Origin: an uncultured bacterium
Lineage (GTDB): Bacteria; Bacteroidota; Ignavibacteria; Kapaibacteriales; UBA4661
Direction: 5' to 3'
Assembly: GCA_937899715.1 (NCBI GenBank)
Contig: CALCNX010000029.1
Span: 1 to 64,000 of the forward strand
Length of the DNA stretch: 64,000 nucleotides
Shown: positions 51,163 to 60,037 of the stretch, one piece after another
How the letters are laid out: each line of letters starts with the position of its first letter
Position numbering within the stretch: position 1 is the first letter of the stretch
The notes under the pieces: model-generated
Database searches by the model: none
The model's input: the letters and a program-made list of their open reading frames with translations, nothing else
What the model was told of the DNA's origin: nothing
Position numbers and translations under genes: made by a program

Positions 51163-52800
51163 ATGAAAACTGTACCCACACAAACCCCGTCCAATCTAGG
51201 CTTTGCCATTACCTTCTTTACTATGATGCTTGCCATGATTACGCTAACCGCACTCATCGCCTCCGCCCAACACGGCATAGATGCTAATTGGGCAGCACAA
51301 ACCGCTATTGCAAAATCAGCCGCAAGTGTTTCCGCCGATGGTGCGGTGGCAAACAATATGGTCGTCCAAAAAGATGGCACCATGCTGCTGTTCTACACCG
51401 AAACAAGCGGGGCCAAGCGTACTTCTTACTACGTCGGTTCGCGGGACAACGGCAAAACATGGGCTGCGCCCGCGCCGACAATTTTTACTCCGTCAACACG
51501 CACAACTGGCTTTGGTTCTGTTGCTGTCGATGGCGATGCAGAAGGTAATATCCATGCGGTGTGGGGCGCAAAATCTCCCTCAGGTATTTTTTATGCACGG
51601 TGGGATGCCAAAACGCAGCGTTGGTCGGACACGGTGCGTCTTTCGGGGCTTATCAAGCAAAAAGCTGGCTTTTGTAATATCACCACTGACCGTAAGGGAC
51701 GCGTTCATGTTTTCTGGATGGATGGTGAAAATGGAACGCCGCAAACATCTGAAATTATGTACGCACGCTCTGAAAATGGCGGTCTGGTGTGGTCGTCTCA
51801 GGTAATGATTAGCAAGGACGATGGCAAACATTCCGCCTTTCCGATTGTGGATTATAGCGGTGCCACAGGCGACAATCTTGCGGTTGCATGGCGCGACAGC
51901 GCTGGGCGGGGCAACAATGGCGTACAAAATTGGGATGTGCAATCTGCAAATACCGCCGACGGCGGCAAAACGTGGTCGGAGCCGCGAACACTCATCTCCA
52001 CCAGCGATTACGAAAGCGACCCGAATCTCGTTGTTGGCAAAGATGGTAGAATGTACCTCACGTTTCACGTCTATCCTGCGAGCAACATCCAGAACGCCCG
52101 CGTAATGTACGGCTACTCTGCCGATGGCGGCAAAACATGGATGCCGGAGGGTTTTAAGCAAATTTCCGAAACGGGAATCCGCTCGCATCTCACCAAAGAA
52201 GCATATGATTTTGTGAATGACCGCCCTTGGTTTTTCTGGAAGGACGAGCGCGATTTGCCACCCTCAACAGGCGGCACAATGCCAAGCGGCGAGGGTCGTG
52301 GCGCAGATTTAATGGCTGTCTATGTGTCCAATCGTGGCGAAACTGTTTCCAAACCTGAGTTTTTAACCGATGCGGGCACAGACGAAGTGGGGTTGCACAA
52401 TTTCAAAGTGGGTGACGACGGCATTCCAAGGGCGCATTATTTCATCAAGCAAAACGACCTAACCACGCTCTACTACACGCAGCGCAAGGCGATTTCGACC
52501 GGTGTAACAAGTTCTCGCTGGGTGCAAGCAAACGCAATTAGATTTTCGGTTGCTCCCAATCCCGCTTCGGAGCTTGCGTCGGTGAATTTTACGCTGACAG
52601 AAACGGGACGTATTTCGCTCAAAGTTTTCAACGTACTTGGTCAGGAACTTATGCAAGTCCTTGATGCAGAGCTACCCGCAGGAGAACACACGCACCAAAT
52701 TAATATGCACAGTTTCGTACAAACCACACAAACACTCTTTGTTCAACTCAAAACACAGAACTCAACACTCAACACTATTCCCGTACAGGTGATACGATGA
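51163..52800 (+). CDS. Sialidase-like Asp-box propeller with T9SS sorting domain
   Basis: The ATG at 51163 follows GGAGATG and gives 545 residues with a signal peptide ending LIASAQ. Four Asp-box motifs (SxDxGxTW) mark a sialidase-type six-blade propeller: SRDNGKTW 93-100, SENGGLVW 203-210, TADGGKTW 264-271 and SADGGKTW 319-326. The arginine triad of true sialidases cannot be assigned, so sialic acid may not be the substrate. A type A sorting domain follows (VAPNPASELASVNFTL...IPVQVIR). The last codons CAG GTG ATA CGA TGA overlap the ATG of the second ASST gene. Confidence 0.78.
   Translation: MKTVPTQTPSNLGFAITFFTMMLAMITLTALIASAQHGIDANWAAQTAIAKSAASVSADGAVANNMVVQKDGTMLLFYTETSGAKRTSYYVGSRDNGKTWAAPAPTIFTPSTRTTGFGSVAVDGDAEGNIHAVWGAKSPSGIFYARWDAKTQRWSDTVRLSGLIKQKAGFCNITTDRKGRVHVFWMDGENGTPQTSEIMYARSENGGLVWSSQVMISKDDGKHSAFPIVDYSGATGDNLAVAWRDSAGRGNNGVQNWDVQSANTADGGKTWSEPRTLISTSDYESDPNLVVGKDGRMYLTFHVYPASNIQNARVMYGYSADGGKTWMPEGFKQISETGIRSHLTKEAYDFVNDRPWFFWKDERDLPPSTGGTMPSGEGRGADLMAVYVSNRGETVSKPEFLTDAGTDEVGLHNFKVGDDGIPRAHYFIKQNDLTTLYYTQRKAISTGVTSSRWVQANAIRFSVAPNPASELASVNFTLTETGRISLKVFNVLGQELMQVLDAELPAGEHTHQINMHSFVQTTQTLFVQLKTQNSTLNTIPVQVIR
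52787..52800 (+). promoter_or_regulatory. Ribosome site and start embedded in sorting-domain codons, junction 1
   Basis: AGGTG (52787-52791) within the Gln-Val codons lies five bases before ATG 52797. The ATG is made from the terminal Arg CGA and stop TGA of the upstream gene. Confidence 0.75.
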
Positions 52801-54569
52801 AATCTTCATTCACACTCCGTCCACTATCTTTTGGTGTACCTCTTTTTCATGTTCTGTTTCTCTGTTGTCTTTCATTTTGCTGTCTTTTGTTTTTTTGCTC
52901 TTCGCTCCATGCCCAGCAAGCGCAGCTAATAGGGCTTGTCCGCAATACTACACAGTCGTTCAACGGCTACACGCTCTTCGCGCCGGCGGACTACACCGTT
53001 ACCTATCTCATTGATAATTGCGGACGTGCCGTCAAAACATGGCAAAGTCAATATGTGCCGGGACAAAGCGCGTATTTGCTGGAAGATGGCTCACTGTTCC
53101 GCACCGCTAATCCACGAACTAATCGCACCTTCAGCAACACAGGCGGCGCAGGTGGGCGTGTGGAGCGCTATGATTGGAGCGGAACGCTACAATGGGGCTA
53201 TGATTGGAGCAGTACGACCTTCTACCAGCATCACGATGCAGTTGTTCTTCCCAACGGTAATGTACTGCTGCTCTCATGGGACACCCGTACCCGCGAGGAA
53301 GCTACCGCAGCAGGTCGTAAAACTTCGCTCTATCCGATGGCGGGTTTGTGGTCGGATAAAATCGTGGAGCTAAAGCCCATTGGAAAAGATTCGGCGGCGG
53401 TGGTTTGGGAATGGCGACTTTGGGATCATCTTGTGCAGGATAATGACGCGAGCAAAGCAAACTTCGGTGTTGTGGCGGAGCGTCCTGAACGTTTGGACGT
53501 GAATTTTCTCAACAGCACCACTGCCACAAGCGACTGGATTCACTTCAACGGACTCGCCTACAACGCAGAACTCGACCAAATCATCGTTTCGACTCGGAAT
53601 CTCAGTGAAATCTACATCATAGACCACAGCACCACTGCCGCCGAAGCCGCATCAAGCAAGGGCGGCAAGCAAGGCAAAGGCGGTGATTTCCTTTGGCGCT
53701 GGGGCAATCCCGAAGCATATAAGCGCGGAACAAGCACAGACCGCAAACTCTTCGGTCAGCACAACCCGCAGTGGATAGCCAAGGGGTTGCCGGGAGCAGG
53801 AAATGTGCTCGTGTTCAATAATGGTGATGAACGTCCCGAGGGAAATTATTCAACTATTGAGGAACTACAAACTCCCGTCGGTGCAAGCGGCTCATACACT
53901 GCCCCTACGAGTATCAGCGCTACGTTTCTGCCGGCGGGCAGCGTTTGGACATACAAGGCAAATCCCGCAACGAGTTTCTTTGCCAATCGAATCTCTAGCG
54001 CACAACGGCTTACAAACGGTAATACGCTTATCTGCGAGGGCACAAAAGGGAATTTTTTCGAGGTAACGTCCACAGGCACAAATGTTTGGCAATACCGTAA
54101 TCCCGTTGGTTCATCGGGACCGACCGCACAAGGGAGTGTGGTCATGGGGCAGAACGTTTTTCGTTGTGTGCGTTACGCACCTGATTATGCGGCTTTCAAA
54201 GGAAGAACACTGATGGCGGGCGCACCAATTGAACTGAACCCGAATGCAAATACCTGTACGATTACGGGAATTACCGATGATGTGGCAGGCAGCATACAGG
54301 ACGGCACGATGCGCATAGCACCAAATCCTGCTTCGGATGGTTCATCAACCGTTGTTTATTTCTCGTTGCCTCACCCACAGCACGTCCGTCTTGCCCTCTA
54401 TGATATGCTTGGTCGGGAAGTATTGGTATTGCTTGAAGCAGAGATGGCGGGCGGTGAACATACAGTTCCTCTTTCATCACTTCATGCCGCGCTTCCAAGC
54501 GGCGCATACCGTTTACAGATGAAATATGGTACGGAATCCCAATCAGTGCTGCTAAGAATTGTTCGATAA
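52797..54569 (+). CDS. Arylsulfotransferase-like (ASST) secreted protein with T9SS sorting domain, copy 2
   Basis: The start overlaps the upstream stop (ATGA). The 590 residues have an unusually long signal region (about 1-42, cysteine-rich and strongly hydrophobic, ending SSLHAQQ) and then the same ASST-type propeller as copy 1. Long stretches are identical (SKANFGVVAERPERLDVNFL; RGTSTDRKLFGQHNPQWIAK), and so is much of the DNA in the middle third. The sorting domain differs more (IAPNPASDGSSTVVYFSLPH...LLRIVR). The pair arose by duplication and may still be homogenised by conversion. The N- and C-termini have diverged while the propeller core is held. Confidence 0.75.
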   Translation: MKSSFTLRPLSFGVPLFHVLFLCCLSFCCLLFFCSSLHAQQAQLIGLVRNTTQSFNGYTLFAPADYTVTYLIDNCGRAVKTWQSQYVPGQSAYLLEDGSLFRTANPRTNRTFSNTGGAGGRVERYDWSGTLQWGYDWSSTTFYQHHDAVVLPNGNVLLLSWDTRTREEATAAGRKTSLYPMAGLWSDKIVELKPIGKDSAAVVWEWRLWDHLVQDNDASKANFGVVAERPERLDVNFLNSTTATSDWIHFNGLAYNAELDQIIVSTRNLSEIYIIDHSTTAAEAASSKGGKQGKGGDFLWRWGNPEAYKRGTSTDRKLFGQHNPQWIAKGLPGAGNVLVFNNGDERPEGNYSTIEELQTPVGASGSYTAPTSISATFLPAGSVWTYKANPATSFFANRISSAQRLTNGNTLICEGTKGNFFEVTSTGTNVWQYRNPVGSSGPTAQGSVVMGQNVFRCVRYAPDYAAFKGRTLMAGAPIELNPNANTCTITGITDDVAGSIQDGTMRIAPNPASDGSSTVVYFSLPHPQHVRLALYDMLGREVLVLLEAEMAGGEHTVPLSSLHAALPSGAYRLQMKYGTESQSVLLRIVR

Positions 54570-54600
54570 CGTTGTTTTATTCATTTTTTCGGAGAAGTCT

Positions 54601-55890
54601 ATGAATATTCTTTCTTTTGTTCGCCCTGTTCTGTGCTTGCTTTCGATGTGGATGTTTCTTGTAGCAGCACCGAAGTTGTTGCCGGCTCAAACAACGGCGG
54701 CAGGAACGGCAAATCTTGCCAGATACCGTCAGATGTTCACATTGTCGCCGGGTGATGGCTTAGACTTTCGTCCCGATAGTGTTGCTCTGAGTGGTGCAGC
54801 CGTCCCTGCGGTGCACTTTGTGTCCGATGGGCGTGTCATTGTGGCAGGTTCGGGGAACAATCGCCTGTTTGCAGCGACAAGCAACAACGGAGTTTCTTAC
54901 ACGCTGCTTGCCGCATCAAACGGCTTGAGCGGTATCAATGACGGCAGTGTCATTTATCTTCCCGACGGTCGTTTTCGGTACATGGTGCAAGAACTTAGCC
55001 CTACGCACACCATGAGCAAACCGCGTATTCGCATTGCCAGTTTCATTTCGTCCGACGGTTTGAATTGGACAAAAGAAAGCGGAGTGCGCTACCAACCGGG
55101 CGCAGTGGACGATTCCGTGAGCGGTGTACCGTACTGCCTACAAGTTCAGGATTCGGTTTGGCGTTTGTATTATGCGGGCGACCTCTTTGGCAATGCCGCG
55201 AAAGCAATGACTCCCATGCAAGGATTTAACGGTGTTCGCACGGCAATTTCCCGTGATTGGGGGGTGACGTGGACTGCCGAGATAACAAAAAATATTTCCC
55301 GCGAAAGCGACATTGATCCGCACGTAGTCTATCTCTCGAACGGAAAATTTCGGATGTATTTGCGTTCTGCGAAGAGCAACGGCATCGTAGCCATTGATGG
55401 AGACAGCCCGACAACATTCGATACCACAAAAATCACAACCGTCCTGAAAGATGGTACAAACGGCATCACAATGCGCTTCGACCCGTTTGTGGTGAAATAT
55501 CCGAACGGGAATGTGGTATGTTACACCGGGACGGATGCAGGCGCAGGCAGCATGACCCCAAATGTCGTCGGGGCAGTGAGTATTCCTCGCACAACATCAG
55601 TGCACAACGATGTAAATGCGGTAAATACATTCGCGGTTGCACCCAATCCTGCTTCCGAATTTGTTCGTGTTAATTTTACACTTGCGAAATCCGAGCGTGT
55701 GCAATTATCACTGTACAGCACACTTGGTCAAGAACTCGCACAAATCCTTGATGCAGAGTTAAGTGCAGGAGAACATTCGTACCAATTCAACACTCGATAC
55801 ATTGCACCAAATACTTCTTCCACGCTCTTCCTCCGGCTCAAAACTCAACACTCATCACTCAAAACTATTCCTATACAGGTGCTACGATGA
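54601..55890 (+). CDS. Secreted propeller protein (glycosidase/sialidase-like) with T9SS sorting domain
   Basis: The ATG at 54601 follows GGAGAAG and starts a signal peptide (ending LLPAQT). The 429 residues have blade-like repeats without perfect Asp boxes (ATSNNGVSYTLL; FISSDGLNWTKES; AISRDWGVTWTAE), resembling sialidase or five-blade GH43/GH32-like propellers. No catalytic residues can be assigned with confidence. A type A sorting domain follows (VAPNPASEFVRVNFTL...IPIQVLR). The end CAG GTG CTA CGA TGA overlaps the start of the next small gene. Confidence 0.7.
   Translation: MNILSFVRPVLCLLSMWMFLVAAPKLLPAQTTAAGTANLARYRQMFTLSPGDGLDFRPDSVALSGAAVPAVHFVSDGRVIVAGSGNNRLFAATSNNGVSYTLLAASNGLSGINDGSVIYLPDGRFRYMVQELSPTHTMSKPRIRIASFISSDGLNWTKESGVRYQPGAVDDSVSGVPYCLQVQDSVWRLYYAGDLFGNAAKAMTPMQGFNGVRTAISRDWGVTWTAEITKNISRESDIDPHVVYLSNGKFRMYLRSAKSNGIVAIDGDSPTTFDTTKITTVLKDGTNGITMRFDPFVVKYPNGNVVCYTGTDAGAGSMTPNVVGAVSIPRTTSVHNDVNAVNTFAVAPNPASEFVRVNFTLAKSERVQLSLYSTLGQELAQILDAELSAGEHSYQFNTRYIAPNTSSTLFLRLKTQHSSLKTIPIQVLR
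55877..55890 (+). promoter_or_regulatory. Ribosome site and start embedded in sorting-domain codons, junction 2
   Basis: AGGTG (55877-55881) precedes ATG 55887 by five bases, in the same CAG GTG NTN CGA TGA context as the other junctions. Confidence 0.75.
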
Positions 55891-56294
55891 AACTTTTTCC
55901 GATTGCTTTGGTTCTTCTTGGTAGTATCTGCATTGGTGTTGCCTCGGCACAGAACGTCGTTACGGTCAATGTCGGCATTAAGCAAACACTCTGTGCCCAG
56001 ACAAGTGTAGCACAGGCAAACAGCAAGCGCTCAAGCCTCTATGAAACACTATCGGTATATCCCAATCCCGCTATGGAAAGCATCACGATTGCGATAGCCG
56101 AGACGATGCAAGCCAAATCTCTCGAAATAACAATCAGCAATGTACTTGGGCAGACTGTTTGGAGTGAAGCGACGGAAGCAAGTACTGATATACGCAAAGA
56201 AATCATCATCGCCTTTTTACCGCAGGGAATTTATTGTGTTCGTGTTCTATTCGGTGGCGTAGTCGCAATGAGGACTGTCGTCGTACAGCGCTAA
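55887..56294 (+). CDS. Mini-protein of signal peptide plus T9SS sorting domain
   Basis: The 135 residues consist of a signal peptide (1-22, ending VASAQ), about 30 residues with two cysteine-containing words (TLCAQTSVAQ), and then a complete type A sorting domain from about residue 50 (VYPNPAMESITIAI...LEITISNVLGQTVW...GIYCVRV). There is essentially no cargo domain. It may be a small surface peptide, a decoy or carrier for the secretion machine, or a stump left by loss of a catalytic domain. It is translationally coupled to the upstream gene and ends CGC TAA. Confidence 0.75.
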   Translation: MKLFPIALVLLGSICIGVASAQNVVTVNVGIKQTLCAQTSVAQANSKRSSLYETLSVYPNPAMESITIAIAETMQAKSLEITISNVLGQTVWSEATEASTDIRKEIIIAFLPQGIYCVRVLFGGVVAMRTVVVQR

Positions 56295-56339
56295 AGGCTC
56301 CCCAAACGCTTTACCCACATTTTTGAGAGGGACTTGACT

Positions 56340-58094
56340 ATGAAACTTTTTTCGGTATTTATATTGTACGTTGCAGCCTTATCATGCTTGTCGGCGCAAG
56401 TTAAGCGTAGGACGTTATGCACAACGGATTCGCTCATGCTGACCGTGAGCGGTCACAAAGGAACCGTTGCGTGGCAAGAATCTGCGGACGGGCGCACGTG
56501 GGCAAATCTTAGTACAACTCTCGGCGCAGCAGCCGCAATGCCGACCCTACGTCTGAAACCGACAGGGGGAAATCTTTACCGTGCGGCTGTGGTGGAAGCC
56601 GCCGGATGCCCAACCTTTTATTCCGACACCGTGCAGACGGATATTCCGAGAGTGGCAGTGTGGAAATCAAATTTGAGTGTGTCGAATGTTAATGCGAAAA
56701 CGATTGGAACAAGCACCTTCTCATCGTCGAGTAAAATCGCCTGTGCGTGGTCATTGTTGCCGTCCACGTCGGATTTTACGGTGGACAGATACGAAATAAC
56801 TGCCACAGAAGTTATCAAAAACACATCCGTCAGCAGTTCGGCGACGGTCTCCCAGACCACAATGCGCCTGACGGGCTTAAAATCAGGCACGAGCTACAAA
56901 ATTACACTCCGGGCATACTCAGGTTCATGTATGGTGGCAAGCGATAGTGCAAGCGGAGCAACATCGCAAGAATACTGGCAGTTGCAAGGCACGGGCAACA
57001 CAGTTGCGGGATTAAAAAAGGTTGTTGCCGACGGCAATACGCTGAATTATGCGTTTGTCTATGGTTCATGGGCACCGCATGATTCCTTAAAAGGGCGTAT
57101 TCGCTACTATTACAATCCACAGGCATTCAGCGAGAAGGGCGCGAAATCAGCACTGTCCGATGCCGTCCCGCGAACGGGCGATATTGCCTCAGCAACCACA
57201 TTCACAGGGCTTTCAGGGTATGGATTGACATATTCGGGGTATGATTCGACCGTAGCCGGGACGAGAGCATTCCGCACCATTGGTCAGGCACAAGCTGTTC
57301 CGTATCAGGGCAAAGTACGAATGTACTTCGAGGCACTGACACCCGACAACCGTAACCGTATTCATTCTATTGACAGCAAAGACGGTCTGACGGGAATTGA
57401 CTACAATGCAAGCACATCCACGATTTGCAAGACCGCCGATGATTTCAAGATAGGCGGTGGTTGTGACTATATGACAGCACTGGGAGTTTCAACCGATGTG
57501 ATGAATACAAACCCGAACATCAGCGATATTCGGCAATTCAAAATCGGCTACCCCACGCTTGATAGCTGGCTTTGGAGCGGTGCCGTGGGAACGTTTATGA
57601 CTCCCACCTTTGATATATCCAGAACAGCAGTTTGCGGCAATAAATACACCTTCACAACAGGCTACGCGCTCTGGGACGGATCGGCATGGAAACTGCAATA
57701 CAACGGCACGTGTCCGAAGTTTTTCGATGGCGTACAAGCTCCGTGTGTCGTGCATCTGGGCGGTTCGCGCTATAAATTTTACTTCAACTACAATCAAGTG
57801 CTGAAAGGGCAGATGATGAACCCGCAACGCGACACCAAGCCAATGCGTGTGATGTACGCCGAAGGCACGGGCGGCGTGGTGCAATTTGAAGATTGGGAAG
57901 GTGTGGAAAAATCCCGCGATATGGTGTACCTCTTCCCTGACGGTTCTGTGCTGACGGAATCACAAGAAAGTAAGTTAGACGATTATCATTTTTTCGCACC
58001 AACGGGTGATATGGATTTTCAGGTGCAGTACACAAATATCAGCGATGGAACGAGCATACCGTTTGTAGCTGCGGCTCTTCTGCTTAATCCGTAA
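56340..58094 (+). CDS. Secreted multi-domain protein (Ig-like, FN3-like, glycosidase-like propeller) lacking a sorting domain
   Basis: The ATG at 56340, with GAGAGGG upstream, gives 584 residues with a signal peptide ending CLSAQ. An N-terminal Ig-like segment (about 22-105: LCTTDSLMLTVSGHKGTVAW) is followed by a fibronectin III-like domain (about 135-220: WSLLPSTSDFTVDRYEITAT ... SGTSYKITLRAYSG). A large C-part has propeller-like strands (GKVRMYFEALTPDNRNRIHS; YKFYFNYNQVLKG), as in GH43-type enzymes. It ends at PFVAAALLLNP, and no T9SS sorting domain can be seen in any frame downstream, unlike its neighbours. The function is a guess. Confidence 0.65.
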   Translation: MKLFSVFILYVAALSCLSAQVKRRTLCTTDSLMLTVSGHKGTVAWQESADGRTWANLSTTLGAAAAMPTLRLKPTGGNLYRAAVVEAAGCPTFYSDTVQTDIPRVAVWKSNLSVSNVNAKTIGTSTFSSSSKIACAWSLLPSTSDFTVDRYEITATEVIKNTSVSSSATVSQTTMRLTGLKSGTSYKITLRAYSGSCMVASDSASGATSQEYWQLQGTGNTVAGLKKVVADGNTLNYAFVYGSWAPHDSLKGRIRYYYNPQAFSEKGAKSALSDAVPRTGDIASATTFTGLSGYGLTYSGYDSTVAGTRAFRTIGQAQAVPYQGKVRMYFEALTPDNRNRIHSIDSKDGLTGIDYNASTSTICKTADDFKIGGGCDYMTALGVSTDVMNTNPNISDIRQFKIGYPTLDSWLWSGAVGTFMTPTFDISRTAVCGNKYTFTTGYALWDGSAWKLQYNGTCPKFFDGVQAPCVVHLGGSRYKFYFNYNQVLKGQMMNPQRDTKPMRVMYAEGTGGVVQFEDWEGVEKSRDMVYLFPDGSVLTESQESKLDDYHFFAPTGDMDFQVQYTNISDGTSIPFVAAALLLNP

Positions 58095-58121
58095 GCAATA
58101 AGCTATAAGCTATAAGTAGTG
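58092..58121 (+). repeat. Short iterated word in intergenic gap
   Basis: AATAAGCTATAAGCTATAAG is made of near-identical seven- to nine-base units just after the stop at 58094. It resembles other short iterated words seen between and inside genes of this window. Confidence 0.5.
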
Positions 58122-58168
58122 GGGCTAATATCGTATTTTCCATAACAAAATTTTCACAAGGTGATGCC

Positions 58169-60037
58169 ATGAAGCCGTTTCAATGCCGTGTGTTTATGAT
58201 TGTATCTATGGTCGTTGTTGCTGTTATCGCCATAGTACCTCTTTCTGCACAAATGATGTCCGGTCCAACCGATACCATACTTGGCAATACCGAAACTGCT
58301 GCCAAAACTGCCGCGTGGGTGCGCAATATAGCACTCCCGACAGGTAAAGGCGGTATTGGTGCGCTTTCCGGTATGTCACCTCAGGCGTTGATTGCCGATA
58401 CCTCACGGAAATATGTGAACAATACAAGCATGACGGCGTACTATGCAAGTGCGCTCTACCAAGCGGATTTGCAGAATATTCGGGGCAGAGTTTTTCAGCG
58501 TCTGGTGCTGATGCGTAAGCTCGGTGTGCTTGCCTCGCGCGACCCGGCATTATTCCCGTGGGGCGTATTGGAACCTGCCAAAGGCACGTATAATTTCACG
58601 CTGATGGATTCGCTCATCAAGATTGGCGGCGAATATAGTATTCCGTTTGTCGGAACGATTGTGCCGTTCAGCGACTGGGCAAGTTCTTGCAATGCTGACC
58701 AAACCATGCGTTGTGGCAATCTCTTCGGAAGCGACAACGGCGCGGACTACTTTTTCATCAATCAAGGCAAGACAGGTCCCGTCTGCGACACGGCGGCTTT
58801 TTATACCTTTGTGCAAAAACTTGTGGAGCGCTACGACGGCGATGGTGTGGATGATATGCCCGGCTTGAAAGTACCTATCACATATTGGGAGTTTTCTAAT
58901 GAGCCGGACGGAATGTGCGGCGGTTACGGCGATGGCAGAGTAGCTTTTCCCGGACCCTACGCACGCGACCATTCCATCGTGTACCGCGCCGTGAAAGCCG
59001 CTTGTCCTTCGTGCCAAGTGATGAACGGTGGTTCTATTGAATTCGAGACCCCGGTTTTTTGGAATAGCGTTTTGGATACGCTTGTGCCGAGATTGGGACA
59101 TATTGATATTGCCAACGTCCACGACAATGTTGGGAAAAGCCTTGCTTCAAGCGCTTGGGATTGGGGTAAAAACTTTTATCGCTATGTGAGTGCCTTCCAA
59201 AATAAAATCAATCAGTATTCACTCAAAATGCCGATTTGGATGACCGAGTGGGGATTCTATTCCGGTACGCCGACGATAACAGAGGCAGGGCAATCCATAA
59301 CGCTACCAAACCGCACCGAGGAAGAGTACACCGCAATTCATACCAAGTTTTATTTGTGGGGCAAGGCGAACAACCTGACCACGTTCTTCTACGATTTTTC
59401 AGGCGGTGTTGGCGGATGGGGCGCAGCGCTCATTCAGACAGGCGCGGGCGGCAATAAAGCGATGCTGCTTTATCATACCTTGCGTTTGTACGAATACAAA
59501 TTCCGCGATGCCGATTCTGCCCGCCAAATCTCATTTTCGACAAGCGGGAATCTTACATTGCCGTCGGGACACATTCGGTTCTTCAAGCGTGGTGTGGCGA
59601 GTGATGTCGTCTGGGGCTTATCCGCTCTGTCTGCGAGTATAGCGGGACGTAAAGTCCGTACCGATATGTACGGTAACACCGACACACTGGATGCCGCAAA
59701 GATTACGCTTCCTTTGGGGTCGAACCCGATTATTCTCGAAAATGCACCTACGATGAGTTCCGTTGCTGCATCTCCGTCGCTTGTGGCGTTTGATGTTTCC
59801 CCGAATCCGTCGTCTGATGTTGTTCGCGTAAATTTTACACTTCTAAAGCCGGAACGAGTACAGTTAAAGCTCTACAACACACTTGGTCAGGAAGTAACAA
59901 CACTGTTGGATGCAGAATTAGGCTTTGGTGAACACAGTCTGCCGCTCACCCTCATAGGGCAGCCATCATCATTTTACCTCCTGCGATTGCAGACCCCGAC
60001 ACTTTCTCAAACTAAACCCTTACAGGTGCTGCGATGA
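58169..60037 (+). CDS. Clan GH-A glycosidase-like secreted protein with T9SS sorting domain, copy 1
   Basis: The 622 residues have a signal peptide (ending PLSAQ) and a TIM-barrel-like catalytic region (about 100-440). YWEFSNEPDG places a candidate acid/base Glu245 after Asn244 at the end of strand 4, and IWMTEWGFYSG gives a candidate nucleophile Glu360 at strand 7, the clan GH-A pattern (GH39-, GH5- or GH51-like). A beta domain and a type A sorting domain (VSPNPSSDVVRVNFTL...KPLQVLR) follow. Its tandem paralogue starts in the overlapping ATGA. The likely target is a plant or microbial polysaccharide, not identifiable here. Confidence 0.75.
   Translation: MKPFQCRVFMIVSMVVVAVIAIVPLSAQMMSGPTDTILGNTETAAKTAAWVRNIALPTGKGGIGALSGMSPQALIADTSRKYVNNTSMTAYYASALYQADLQNIRGRVFQRLVLMRKLGVLASRDPALFPWGVLEPAKGTYNFTLMDSLIKIGGEYSIPFVGTIVPFSDWASSCNADQTMRCGNLFGSDNGADYFFINQGKTGPVCDTAAFYTFVQKLVERYDGDGVDDMPGLKVPITYWEFSNEPDGMCGGYGDGRVAFPGPYARDHSIVYRAVKAACPSCQVMNGGSIEFETPVFWNSVLDTLVPRLGHIDIANVHDNVGKSLASSAWDWGKNFYRYVSAFQNKINQYSLKMPIWMTEWGFYSGTPTITEAGQSITLPNRTEEEYTAIHTKFYLWGKANNLTTFFYDFSGGVGGWGAALIQTGAGGNKAMLLYHTLRLYEYKFRDADSARQISFSTSGNLTLPSGHIRFFKRGVASDVVWGLSALSASIAGRKVRTDMYGNTDTLDAAKITLPLGSNPIILENAPTMSSVAASPSLVAFDVSPNPSSDVVRVNFTLLKPERVQLKLYNTLGQEVTTLLDAELGFGEHSLPLTLIGQPSSFYLLRLQTPTLSQTKPLQVLR
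60024..60037 (+). promoter_or_regulatory. Ribosome site and start embedded in sorting-domain codons, junction 3
   Basis: AGGTG (60024-60028) lies five bases before ATG 60034, in CAG GTG CTG CGA TGA. Confidence 0.75.
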
